A stretch of 14,450 nt of DNA from Spirochaetota bacterium (GTDB lineage Bacteria > Spirochaetota > JAGLSM01). The DNA is taken from NCBI GenBank assembly GCA_023135745.1, contig JAGLSM010000009.1:1-14450 (forward strand). The letters run 5' to 3'. The notes under the pieces were generated by a model, which did not search any database, was not told the DNA's origin, and saw only the letters and a list, made by a program, of their open reading frames with translations. Of the stretch, positions 5,884 through 14,369 are shown piece after piece; position 1 is the first letter of the stretch, and the number at the start of each line of letters is the position of its first letter. The translations under genes were made by a program, and so were the position numbers.

Positions 5884-8800
5884 ATGACATTTAGAAGAAA
5901 AATAAAACCTTTAAATTTTTTCCTGCTTATTCTTATTCTTTTAACCTCCGTCCCCATTTCAGCAAACTCCTCATTAAATTTATTCAACCAAGCTCACAAG
6001 CTCTACCTCAAAAAAAATTATAACGCGGCTCTTAAAGATTTCTCTAGAATACTGTCACTCAAAAAAACAGATAAAGTCAGCGCCTACTCAGCCGCCTTGA
6101 CGGGACAAATATATCTAATTAAAAAACATTATAAAAAATCGGAAACATTCCTGAGAAAAGGTCTAAGATTAGCACGAATAAATAAAATGGTCAAAATGAA
6201 ACAATTCTGCTTTTTCCATCTTGGAATAATTTCAAAAACAAAAAACAATTTTAATAAAGCTCTTGTACTGTTCAGCAGAGCAAAGAAACTTGCCGTTAAA
6301 CTGGGATTAAAAGAAAAACTTAAAACCACCAACATAAAAATAATTGAAACACTGGCACATCTAAAAAATTGGAAACAACTTAAAAAGATTCTTTTAAAAG
6401 CAAATAATTCTTCACTCCTTCTCAAGGGGGCGGTCTTATACTTTAACGCAGACAAAAACAGGGAATCCTTAAAAATTATAAAAAGAATTGAAAAAATAAA
6501 CCGGTCAAGGAATTACGCATCGGCTTTAAAAATAAAGGCAAAAATCCTCTACAAAAATAAAAAATTAAAAGAAGCCGAAACATCAATAAAGAAGTCTATA
6601 AATTATTTCAGAAAAAATAAAATGTATCGGAACCTGGCTCAGGCCAACGTATTCTATGCCGGGATACTTCATTCAAAGCTATATACCTCAAGAGCTGTTC
6701 TTCTACTGGAAAATGCCATACCTCATCTCGCAAAAAAAGAAAAAATACAGGCTCTGAATATGGCGGGAACAATGCTGTTTAAAATCCAGCAGTTTAAAGA
6801 CAGCGCGCCATATTTTAATGATGCCTACAAGCTTTCATCAAAAAATCAAAAAGCCTATGTAGGTTTAAATCTAAGCCAGATATATTTACTTCAAGGTCAG
6901 TCTGAAAAAGCACTGGATTTTTTAAAACAATCCTATACATATTTTAAGAAAAAAAATGACCGCCCCGGTTTAATGAAAGCAGTCGAAAAGCTGGCCTTTT
7001 ATTACCTTAGAAAAAACAAACTCTACCACGCTAAAAAATACTTCATGATTTTCTTTCGAAAAAATAAAAGTAAAACAAAAAATATTTTGATTTTCAATAC
7101 ACTTGGAGAGATCGCATATAGACGCGGGTATATGAAAAGAGCGGCATATTTTTTTAAAATCGCGGAGATAAACGCAAAAAGATCAAAAAAGATTGATGAA
7201 CTGATTTATTCGCGTAATTTTCTGGGACTTGTTTATAAAAAAACAGGCCGGCTTAAACTTGCGGCAAAGTATTATAGAAAGGCATTGAAAGACAGCCTCT
7301 TATACGGCAATAAGATTTATCAATGTTTAATTCATCACAACATATCTGTTCTTAAACTGAAGAACAATAAAACTGAAATTGCAATCTCACACTTAAAAAA
7401 AGCTGTAAATCTTCTTGAAGAATTCAGATCAGGATTCTTCGGCTCTATTGAAGACAGGGCTTATCATCTGGCTGAAAACCTTGACAGCTACAGGTTTCTA
7501 CTATTCGCATATATAAAATCGGGAAAGATAAAAAAAGCCTGGGAAGTGCTTGAACGTTCCAGGGCCAGGAGTTTTCTTGAAAGGCTGATAAAAATCAACC
7601 CCAAATTTTATATCACCAATGAAAGACTTTTAAGAAAACTGCAAAATAAAATATATCTGTTAAGCTCCAGACTTTTTAATGCCCAATCAAAACCGGCCCC
7701 GTCAATCAAATTAATAGAAAAATACAACAAAACTCTTAAATCATCAATTAAACAGCTGCGCGGACTCTATATAAAATCACAAGATAAATCAGACAAATAT
7801 ACAAAGTTAAAAAACCTGCAGAATTTTCTAAAAACAGACAAATCCATCATAGTTCAATACGCCTATTGGAGCGGCAGCAAACCCTGTTTTGCATTTGTCA
7901 TTACACCTGATTCAATACATACCTTCAATGCAACCTCAAGTTCTACTCTAAATAAAATGATACAAAAGTTTAGAAAAATTGTTCAAGTACCTCTTGTATA
8001 TAGAATCTATAACAAACATTTATTCGGAACACAGATAATCGACAATAGAAAACTCTTTCTAAATATAGGCAAAAAACTCTATAAAAGATTAATTGCACCC
8101 GCAGCTAATATAGCAAAAAAAAGAAACATAAACAGACTCATTATTATTCCTGACGGATCACTTGAACTTCTTCCGTTTTTATCATTACCGGAACCCGATT
8201 CACTATTAAAAAAGATTTCCTATTTTGGAATAAAATTTAAAACTGCGATGATACAATCTGTTAATGTTCTTTTGCTTATTAAAAACAAGATGAAGCAAAA
8301 TTCAAAAATTTCTTTTAATACCCTGGCACTGGGGGGTGTAGGAAAACGAAGAATAAAATTAATTAGCGGAAAAATTATTAATTTCGCGAAACTGCCTAAC
8401 AGTAAAAGAGAATTAAAAATAATTAAAAAAATAATAAGTTTAAGCGGAAACGGTAAAGTAAAACTCCTTATCTCTGCGAACGCAAAAATATCTTCATTAA
8501 AACGGAAATCATTCCTTGGATTATTAAGAAAATACAACCTTATACATTTCGCGACTCACGGGCTGTTCCTTCCCGGTAAAAGAGGAATTAACTCGCTAAT
8601 ACTCAGTAAAACAAAAACAGACAACGGACTTCTTGATATGAAGCAAGTCCTATCCCTGAAACTCGCAGCAAGACATGTATTTCTTTCCGCGTGCGATACA
8701 GGTCTTGGTAAAAAAATTGCCGGTGAAGGAATAATAAGTTTTATCCGCTCGTTTATGTATGCCGGCGCACTATCCGTTACCGGGACACTATGGCCGATTT

Positions 8801-8958
8801 ATGATAAAAGCACTTCAACATACATTAAATATTTTTATTCACAGCTTATTAAAAATATGGACACAATTGAATCACATTATATTGCCAGACAAAAAATGAT
8901 AAATACAAAATGGCATTGGCCCTGTTACTGGGCGTCTTTTATTTATTATGGTCTTTAA
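5884..8958 (+). CDS. Exported TPR-CHAT protein (caspase-like peptidase domain)
   Basis: The protein has 1024 residues. A basic start and hydrophobic stretch (FFLLILILLTSVPISA) form a signal peptide, so it is likely exported or membrane-anchored. Residues about 29-510 are tandem TPR helices (for example NYNAALKDFSRIL, KAAYFFKIAE-like units, LGLVYKKTGRLKLAAKYYRK). Helical, possibly coiled-coil sequence follows to about 640. Residues about 640-1024 are a CHAT (caspase HetF associated with TPRs) domain with H892 in FATHG and C937 in LSACDTGLG. The two catalytic residues of this clan-CD peptidase family are therefore present. GEGI, GALSVTGTLWPI and the ending CYWASFIYYG complete the domain. The substrate is unknown; TPRs probably recruit it. 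Neighbours are envelope proteins, not classic defence genes. The signal-peptide codons hold a copy of the ACCTCCGTCCCC repeat. The start has only a weak GGAA ribosome site. Confidence 0.92.
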   Translation: MTFRRKIKPLNFFLLILILLTSVPISANSSLNLFNQAHKLYLKKNYNAALKDFSRILSLKKTDKVSAYSAALTGQIYLIKKHYKKSETFLRKGLRLARINKMVKMKQFCFFHLGIISKTKNNFNKALVLFSRAKKLAVKLGLKEKLKTTNIKIIETLAHLKNWKQLKKILLKANNSSLLLKGAVLYFNADKNRESLKIIKRIEKINRSRNYASALKIKAKILYKNKKLKEAETSIKKSINYFRKNKMYRNLAQANVFYAGILHSKLYTSRAVLLLENAIPHLAKKEKIQALNMAGTMLFKIQQFKDSAPYFNDAYKLSSKNQKAYVGLNLSQIYLLQGQSEKALDFLKQSYTYFKKKNDRPGLMKAVEKLAFYYLRKNKLYHAKKYFMIFFRKNKSKTKNILIFNTLGEIAYRRGYMKRAAYFFKIAEINAKRSKKIDELIYSRNFLGLVYKKTGRLKLAAKYYRKALKDSLLYGNKIYQCLIHHNISVLKLKNNKTEIAISHLKKAVNLLEEFRSGFFGSIEDRAYHLAENLDSYRFLLFAYIKSGKIKKAWEVLERSRARSFLERLIKINPKFYITNERLLRKLQNKIYLLSSRLFNAQSKPAPSIKLIEKYNKTLKSSIKQLRGLYIKSQDKSDKYTKLKNLQNFLKTDKSIIVQYAYWSGSKPCFAFVITPDSIHTFNATSSSTLNKMIQKFRKIVQVPLVYRIYNKHLFGTQIIDNRKLFLNIGKKLYKRLIAPAANIAKKRNINRLIIIPDGSLELLPFLSLPEPDSLLKKISYFGIKFKTAMIQSVNVLLLIKNKMKQNSKISFNTLALGGVGKRRIKLISGKIINFAKLPNSKRELKIIKKIISLSGNGKVKLLISANAKISSLKRKSFLGLLRKYNLIHFATHGLFLPGKRGINSLILSKTKTDNGLLDMKQVLSLKLAARHVFLSACDTGLGKKIAGEGIISFIRSFMYAGALSVTGTLWPIYDKSTSTYIKYFYSQLIKNMDTIESHYIARQKMINTKWHWPCYWASFIYYGL
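5944..5955. repeat. ACCTCCGTCCCC repeat copy in the CHAT gene signal-peptide region
   Basis: This is an exact 12-bp match to the kinase-gene repeats at 2150-2161 and 2192-2203. It encodes TSVP at the end of the signal peptide. The match is short, so coincidence is possible, but four copies in 14 kb suggest a genome-wide dispersed element. Confidence 0.4.
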
Positions 8959-8989
8959 TCCCCATACAATCCTTCCTGCTTAACAATCC

Positions 8990-9018
8990 TTGCAATGGTT
9001 TTGAATCTATGCTATAAA
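8990..9018 (+). promoter_or_regulatory. Sigma-70 promoter of the disaccharide operon
   Basis: TTGCAA (8990-8995) and TATAAA (9013-9018) are separated by exactly 17 bp. The predicted start near 9025 lies 24 nt before the ATG at 9049 and downstream of the earlier in-frame ATG at 8995. This supports the shorter protein. Confidence 0.55.
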
Positions 9019-9048
9019 GTAATCACACACACAAAATTGGCAGGATGC

Positions 9049-10239
9049 ATGAAAATCAAACAAATAGAGAACCTCAATCAGTTTTATAAGCTGATGTTCG
9101 AGACGAGAGACATCCGGAAAACCATCGTATTGCAATACCTGAATGGAGGGATCGTCAATACAGAATTAAAAAATGCTCTGGCTGAATCACTTCATGCGCT
9201 GGAATCCATTAACAAAATAGATGGTGCCTATAGCTTATCAATAGATAAGGACAAGCAGATTAAAATAGACCTCAGCTATGAACTCGGAGAATTAAAAAAA
9301 GATATTTTTTTTATCAATCATTCACAGGATGAATTTTACAAATATCTGGCTGATATTCATGAAGATTTTGAAAAACAGCTTATTGAAGGAATATCCTTTT
9401 TAAAGGATAAGGCAATAAGCAATTTCATTTCGGATCGGGACGGAACTACCAATAACTACTGCGGAAGATATGCCTCATCAGTTCAATCAGTTTATAATTC
9501 TGTATTCCTGACAGAGTTTGCTAAGAATACAAGCAATTCTATATTACTTACATCAGCCCCTCTTGAAGGTATCGGAATGGTTGATGTCAGTACAATCCCC
9601 GATGGAGTCTTCATATTTGCGGCATCCAAGGGACGGGAATATTACAACCACGCCGGAGTAAGGTCGCAATTCCCTATTGATCCTGCAAAACAGAAAAAAT
9701 TAAATCTACTTAATCAGAAACTTTCCGAGCTGGTTAAACTGCCTGAATACGAAGTATTCTCTTACATAGGATCCGGACTCCAGCTGAAATTCGGACAGAC
9801 AACAATAGCCAGACAGGATATCCAGAATTCAATAAGTGAAAAAAACTCTGAAAAATTCCTCCAAAAAATTAAAGATATTGTTGACGAAACTGATCCTGAG
9901 AAGGCTTTCTTCATAATAGAAGACACCGGAAAAGATATCGAGATAATTCTCACTGTTGATGATACAAATGGTCTTAAAGATTTTGACAAGGGCAACGGAA
10001 TAGAATTTCTTAACAATGATTTAAGTCTCAAAATGAAAGATGGTTTAACCCTTATTTGCGGAGATACAGCATCTGATATTCCGATGTTAAGAACCTCAGA
10101 AGAAATATCAAAGGAAACAGCAGGCATCTTTGTTACCAGAGATTCAGCTTTAAGAAATAAAGCAAATAAAGTCTGCAATAATACAATGTTTGTTACAGAA
10201 CCTGATATTCTTGTTTCAATTTTAAATAAAATTAAATAA
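9049..10239 (+). CDS. HAD-superfamily phosphatase, trehalose-6-phosphate phosphatase-like
   Basis: The protein has 396 residues from this start (AGG 5 nt upstream). The ATG at 8995 would add 18 residues that overlap a good promoter and has no ribosome site. HAD motif I is SDRDGTTNNYCGRY, with nucleophile D129 and acid D131. Motif II is in ILLTSAPL. Motif IV is CGDTASDIPML (D339, D343). About 120 helical residues precede the HAD core. The family is, to my knowledge, often labelled 'trehalose 6-phosphate synthase' in databases, but the motifs are those of a phosphatase and no GT20 glycosyltransferase pattern is visible. The likely role is release of phosphate from a sugar phosphate such as trehalose 6-phosphate in the cytoplasm. 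It is followed after 10 bp by the beta-PGM/GH65 gene, which supports a disaccharide pathway. The substrate is inferred from family and context. Confidence 0.8.
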   Translation: MKIKQIENLNQFYKLMFETRDIRKTIVLQYLNGGIVNTELKNALAESLHALESINKIDGAYSLSIDKDKQIKIDLSYELGELKKDIFFINHSQDEFYKYLADIHEDFEKQLIEGISFLKDKAISNFISDRDGTTNNYCGRYASSVQSVYNSVFLTEFAKNTSNSILLTSAPLEGIGMVDVSTIPDGVFIFAASKGREYYNHAGVRSQFPIDPAKQKKLNLLNQKLSELVKLPEYEVFSYIGSGLQLKFGQTTIARQDIQNSISEKNSEKFLQKIKDIVDETDPEKAFFIIEDTGKDIEIILTVDDTNGLKDFDKGNGIEFLNNDLSLKMKDGLTLICGDTASDIPMLRTSEEISKETAGIFVTRDSALRNKANKVCNNTMFVTEPDILVSILNKIK

Positions 10240-10249
10240 TGGAGTATAT

Positions 10250-13200
10250 ATGAGCACTACATCATTTAAAGGCGCGATATTTGATTTGGACGGCGTTATA
10301 ACCCAAACAGCGCGTATACATTTTAAAGCATGGGAAAAAACATTTAATTCTTACCTGGAAAAAAAATTATCTCTTAGTAAAAAAAAATTTTCTCCTTTCA
10401 CCTACGAAGATGACTATCTACCCTTTGTTGACGGTAAGCCAAGATATCAAGGCGTAAAATCATTTCTGGAATCCAGAAATATAGATATCCCTTTTGGTCA
10501 GTCAAGCGATTCACCGGATCAGGATACAATCTGCGGAATAGGAAATACTAAAAACAAAGCATTCAAAAAAATTGTTGCTGAAGAGGGCGTGGAAATCTAC
10601 CAGCCGACAGTTGATTTTATAAAAGATCTCATACGCCGCGGAATTAAAGTAGCAGTTGCGTCTTCAAGTAAAAACTGTAAATACATCCTTCAGAAAACAG
10701 GATTGATAGACCTTTTTCAAACAGTAATTGGAGGAATGGCTTCAAAAGAACTCGAGTTAAAGGGCAAGCCGGCTCCTGATATTTTTCTTGCTGCCGCAAG
10801 CAATTTAAGGCTTCAACCAAATGAATGTATAATGGTAGAAGATGCTATATCGGGAGTTCAGGCAGGGAGAAACGGAAATTTTTCTCTGGTTCTAGGCCTT
10901 GCAAGAAATGGAGATATTGAGAGTCTCATGGCTCATGGAGCAGATATTGCTATTGAAGACATGAAGGAAATATCTTACAAAAGTATTAAAGACTGGTTTA
11001 AAAATGGAATTGAAAATGACTCATGGCAGCTCAACTATTATGGTTTTGATCCTGAGAAAGAACGACTTAGAGAAACCCTTACAACGGTAGGTAACGGCTA
11101 TTTCGCGACCAGAGGCTGTTTTACCGGATCAAAAGCTGATGAAGTCACCCATTATCCCGGAACATACATTGCCGGCTTATACAATAAACTCCCCAGTATA
11201 GTTTTCAGAAAAACCATTTACAACAACGACTTTGTAAACGCCCCCAACTGGCTGCCTGTTCAAATTAAAATTGGTGACGAGGATTTCATCAATCCCTTTG
11301 ATATGGAAATAATTAGTTACAAACATAGTCTTGATATAAAAAATGCTGAAATGACTAGAACCATTACCTTTAAAAACGACAAAGGACAAATAACTCAAAT
11401 CAGGACCAGACGAATTGCCGGTATGCACGATTCACATCTTGGAGGTATTCAGTATAAATTCACATTAATAAATCATTCAAATTCAGTAACAATAAGATCA
11501 ACCCTTGACGGAACAATCATAAACTATGGAGTTGCAAGGTATCGTGAACTTAATTCCAAACACCTGCAGCCAATCAGTGTTAATCATGATAATTCAGGCA
11601 TATCACTCTCTGTTAAAACAACTACATCAAAAATAAGTATATATGTCCGGTCAAAATCTTCCCTGTTTGAAGGCAGTAAAAAAATCAAAATAGAAAAAAA
11701 GATAAGCAAAGACCTAGGTATAATATCTGAAGATTTTACAATAAAAGCGGAACAGAAAACCGAATATGTATTTGAAAAACTCATCAGTATCTATACCTCA
11801 AAGGATGTAACTAATCCGGAAGAAAAGACAAAATCCGCCTTGTTAAAAACAAAAAACTATATAGACATGTATAAAAAACATATAAAAGCATGGGAAAAGC
11901 TTTGGGAAATAGCGGATTTTAATATTTCCGGAGACCGGTTTTCACAAAAAGCAGTCCGCCTTCATATATATCATCTTCTGGTCAGCGCCTCACCTCATAA
12001 TAAAAACATTGACGCCGGAATGCCTGCCAGAGGGCTCCATGGCGAAGCATACAGAGGACATATTTTTTGGGATGAACTTTTTATCTTTCCGTTTTTTAAC
12101 CTTCATTTCCCTGATATTACAAAATCACTCTTAATGTACCGTTATAACAGAATTGATGCGGCAAGACAATACGCAAAAGAAAATGGTTACAAAGGAGCTA
12201 TGTACCCATGGCAAACTGCTGATGACGGCACCGAGGAAACACAAATACTTCATTTCAATCCTGTCTCCGGCAAATGGGATCCGGATCTAAGCCGCAGGCA
12301 GAGACATGTATCTGTATCAATAGCATATAATGTTTGGGAGTATTATTACTGCACTCATGACATTGAATTCCTCCACGGCTACGGAGCTGAAATGATGCTT
12401 GAAATAGCAAGATTCTGGACCAGCATCTCAAGTTACGATAAAAAAAGCAAAAGATATCATATAAATGGAGTAATGGGTCCTGATGAATTTCATGAAAAAA
12501 AACACAAGTCTATGAACGCCGGAATAAGTGATAATGCCTATACGAATATTATGGTGAGCTGGCTGATGCATAAGGCAATAGAAATGGTTGAAAACCTTCC
12601 CAATGAAGTCATGAAAAAAATCTTTTCAAAGATAAATTTTAAATTCTCGGAAATAGAAAAATGGAAAGACATTGTGAGTAAAATGAACTTAATAATCTCA
12701 GAAGAAGGGATTATATCCCAATTTGACGGATATATGAATCTTAAGGAACTAAACTGGGAAGCTTACAGGAATAAATATGGTAATATACATAGAATGGACA
12801 GGATTTTAAAATCTGAAGGAGATACCCCTGATAAATACAAAGTCGCCAAACAGGCTGATGTCCTAATGATTTTTTATACACTTTCTCCCGGGCAGGTTAA
12901 GAATATCTTAAATATAATGGGATATAAAATAAATGATGAAATTGAATTCATGAAGAAAAACTACGAGTACTATGTAAAAAGGACAAGCCATGGTTCAACA
13001 CTCAGTCATGTAGTACATTCCTCTATTTTAAAATACCTTCATTCACATAAAAATAATATGTGGGAATGGTTTCTAAGTGCGTTAAAAAGCGACATTAATG
13101 ACACTCAGGGAGGAACAACAGCTGAAGGTATTCATTCAGGAGTAATGGCGGGGACAATCAACATAATAGTTGCAAGTTTTGCCGGTATAAATCTTTTCAA

Positions 13201-13411
13201 ACATTATATTAAAATAGAACCTAACCTCCCTGCCGCATGGGAAAAGCTTAATTTTAAAGTTTTACATAGTCATAATCTTATTGAATTCACAATAACAGCA
13301 GATTCTATTACTGTTAAATATATTTCCGGAAAAGACAAAAAAGCCGCATTCCTGGTAGGAGGGACTGATTATTCTATTGATATAAATAAATCAGTTACGA
13401 TTAATTATTAA
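10250..13411 (+). CDS. Fusion of beta-phosphoglucomutase (HAD) and GH65 disaccharide phosphorylase
   Basis: The protein has 1053 residues with GGAG 5 nt before the ATG. Residues 1-240 are a beta-phosphoglucomutase-type HAD: FDLDGV with D12/D14, ASSSKN, KPAPDIFL and VEDAISGVQAG. From about 270 to the end it is a glycoside hydrolase family 65 phosphorylase. It begins YYGFDPEKERLRETLTTVGN and continues with GEAYRGHIFWDEL (near 602), GPDEFHE with the general-acid glutamate E746, KQADVLM, RTSHGSTLSH (near 910) and TAEGIHSG. GH65 enzymes split trehalose, maltose, kojibiose or nigerose with phosphate to give glucose and beta-glucose 1-phosphate. The fused mutase would turn the latter into glucose 6-phosphate. 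The neighbouring phosphatase-like gene favours a trehalose-type substrate, but the sequence alone does not settle it. A three-part fusion of the same domains (HAD, trehalose-phosphatase, GH65) is known in mycobacterial OtsB1. Confidence 0.93.
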   Translation: MSTTSFKGAIFDLDGVITQTARIHFKAWEKTFNSYLEKKLSLSKKKFSPFTYEDDYLPFVDGKPRYQGVKSFLESRNIDIPFGQSSDSPDQDTICGIGNTKNKAFKKIVAEEGVEIYQPTVDFIKDLIRRGIKVAVASSSKNCKYILQKTGLIDLFQTVIGGMASKELELKGKPAPDIFLAAASNLRLQPNECIMVEDAISGVQAGRNGNFSLVLGLARNGDIESLMAHGADIAIEDMKEISYKSIKDWFKNGIENDSWQLNYYGFDPEKERLRETLTTVGNGYFATRGCFTGSKADEVTHYPGTYIAGLYNKLPSIVFRKTIYNNDFVNAPNWLPVQIKIGDEDFINPFDMEIISYKHSLDIKNAEMTRTITFKNDKGQITQIRTRRIAGMHDSHLGGIQYKFTLINHSNSVTIRSTLDGTIINYGVARYRELNSKHLQPISVNHDNSGISLSVKTTTSKISIYVRSKSSLFEGSKKIKIEKKISKDLGIISEDFTIKAEQKTEYVFEKLISIYTSKDVTNPEEKTKSALLKTKNYIDMYKKHIKAWEKLWEIADFNISGDRFSQKAVRLHIYHLLVSASPHNKNIDAGMPARGLHGEAYRGHIFWDELFIFPFFNLHFPDITKSLLMYRYNRIDAARQYAKENGYKGAMYPWQTADDGTEETQILHFNPVSGKWDPDLSRRQRHVSVSIAYNVWEYYYCTHDIEFLHGYGAEMMLEIARFWTSISSYDKKSKRYHINGVMGPDEFHEKKHKSMNAGISDNAYTNIMVSWLMHKAIEMVENLPNEVMKKIFSKINFKFSEIEKWKDIVSKMNLIISEEGIISQFDGYMNLKELNWEAYRNKYGNIHRMDRILKSEGDTPDKYKVAKQADVLMIFYTLSPGQVKNILNIMGYKINDEIEFMKKNYEYYVKRTSHGSTLSHVVHSSILKYLHSHKNNMWEWFLSALKSDINDTQGGTTAEGIHSGVMAGTINIIVASFAGINLFKHYIKIEPNLPAAWEKLNFKVLHSHNLIEFTITADSITVKYISGKDKKAAFLVGGTDYSIDINKSVTINY

Positions 13412-14175
13412 GATGCAGAATTTTTTGAAATCAGTTCAATTGCAGTCTTTGCAACGTATGAATCGTCAAGATAACCAATTACTCCAAATTCATCAGGGAT
13501 AAGATCATCCTGCTTGGCAAGATATCGAAGAGCTCCAAGAGCAATCCTGTATGCGTAATCATTTTCATTAAAATTCGGAACTTTTATAAATTTATCAATT
13601 ATCGATGCCAATTTTTTAATACTGCTGATTAGATCCTTAATAAACCAGACAGTTTCAAACTGTTTGATTTTTTCCAGTACCCTCACCGCCGCGTACATTA
13701 TTACTTTGACATCCTTGGTCTTTTTCCCCGATTCCTCCATAAGAAGATGCTCCGCTTCCTTTTTCTCAGCTTTCGACAATTCAGGCATTGAACATGGTTT
13801 TATTGTAGAATCTTCGCTTGCAATCTGCGTAACAATATAATTGGCGAGCCAGGCATCATCTATAAATCCGGCAGGACCTGACTGATCATGAACGATATCA
13901 TCACTTTTAATAAAATAGTATAAACCACCCCTGCATGTTTTTTTAAATTTTCTCTCATCAAACATTCCGGCATTACTTTTTTGGGTCCTTGAAATAAAAT
14001 ACATCATCTGTAAGATGTTGTTTTTAAAGTCATTATAATAATTTGTAGTCGAATCAAGTTCTTCCAGCTTATTTGAAGCTCCGAGGACAAGCTGAACATC
14101 AGTCATATGTTCATGTCCGCTATGTTCAAGCATGTTCATGATCTCTGATTTATCATGATTATCCAAGTATTCCAT
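13408..14175 (-). CDS. Protein with two YkvA (DUF1232)-like units, function unknown
   Basis: The protein has 255 residues. AAGGAG lies 6 nt before the ATG. Two similar segments lie 131 residues apart. Residues 82-118 include YFIKSDDIVHD and GPAGFIDDAWLANYIV. Residues 213-249 include YLAKQDDLIPDEFGVIGYLD and DSYVAKTAIE. Both carry the DUF1232 signature DDxxxD...GxxDD; the second is the closer match. DUF1232 proteins are usually single-unit and much smaller (to my knowledge about 100-130 residues), so this looks like an internal duplication. There is no signal peptide and no clear long membrane helix. Biochemical function of the family is unknown to me. Its stop codon overlaps that of the GH65 gene (shared TTAA, 13408-13411) in convergent orientation. 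A very strong promoter and a structured leader precede it. Confidence 0.75.
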   Translation of the reverse strand: MEYLDNHDKSEIMNMLEHSGHEHMTDVQLVLGASNKLEELDSTTNYYNDFKNNILQMMYFISRTQKSNAGMFDERKFKKTCRGGLYYFIKSDDIVHDQSGPAGFIDDAWLANYIVTQIASEDSTIKPCSMPELSKAEKKEAEHLLMEESGKKTKDVKVIMYAAVRVLEKIKQFETVWFIKDLISSIKKLASIIDKFIKVPNFNENDYAYRIALGALRYLAKQDDLIPDEFGVIGYLDDSYVAKTAIELISKNSAS

Positions 14176-14186
14176 TTAGAACTCCT

Positions 14187-14227
14187 TCGCCTATGGGCGA
14201 TCCTTTAATCCTGATACATCTGGATTA
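14187..14227 (-). promoter_or_regulatory. Two small hairpins in the leader of the YkvA-like gene
   Basis: In the leader of about 90 nt, TAATCC/GGATTA (14206-14211 and 14222-14227, 10-nt loop) is followed by TCGCC-CATA-GGCGA (14200-14187, read leftwards). The second hairpin ends directly against the AAGGAG ribosome site. They could stabilise the mRNA or regulate ribosome access. No known riboswitch is recognised. Confidence 0.4.
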
Positions 14228-14271
14228 GCACTGTTTATACTTACAAGTGAACCATTAAATGAGGCTGCTTT

Positions 14272-14299
14272 ATTATACACCGGAGTTAAACATTGTCAA
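14272..14299 (-). promoter_or_regulatory. Consensus sigma-70 promoter for the YkvA-like gene
   Basis: On the minus strand TTGACA (14299-14294) and TATAAT (14277-14272) are both perfect consensus hexamers, separated by 16 bp. The predicted start is near 14265, about 90 nt before the ATG. This is the strongest promoter match in the window. Confidence 0.75.
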
Positions 14300-14369
14300 T
14301 TAATTCAATTAACTGTAAAACTAATTACATTTATTAACATATATTTTTTATATTTTATTAAAAGAAAAA

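Noticed and set aside
5884..8958. CHAT gene as part of a classic caspase-type antiviral system
   Set aside because: The protein has a signal peptide and no nearby NTPase, gasdermin, CRISPR type III or other defence partner is visible.
8995..9048. Extra 18 N-terminal residues of the HAD phosphatase
   Set aside because: There is no ribosome site before ATG 8995, and the bases form a TTGCAA-17-TATAAA promoter. ATG 9049 has AGG 5 nt upstream.
9762..10178. Long open frame on the minus strand (138 codons)
   Set aside because: It lies antisense to the well-supported HAD phosphatase, has no ribosome site or recognisable domain, and its Ser/Ile-rich protein is typical of a reverse-strand shadow.
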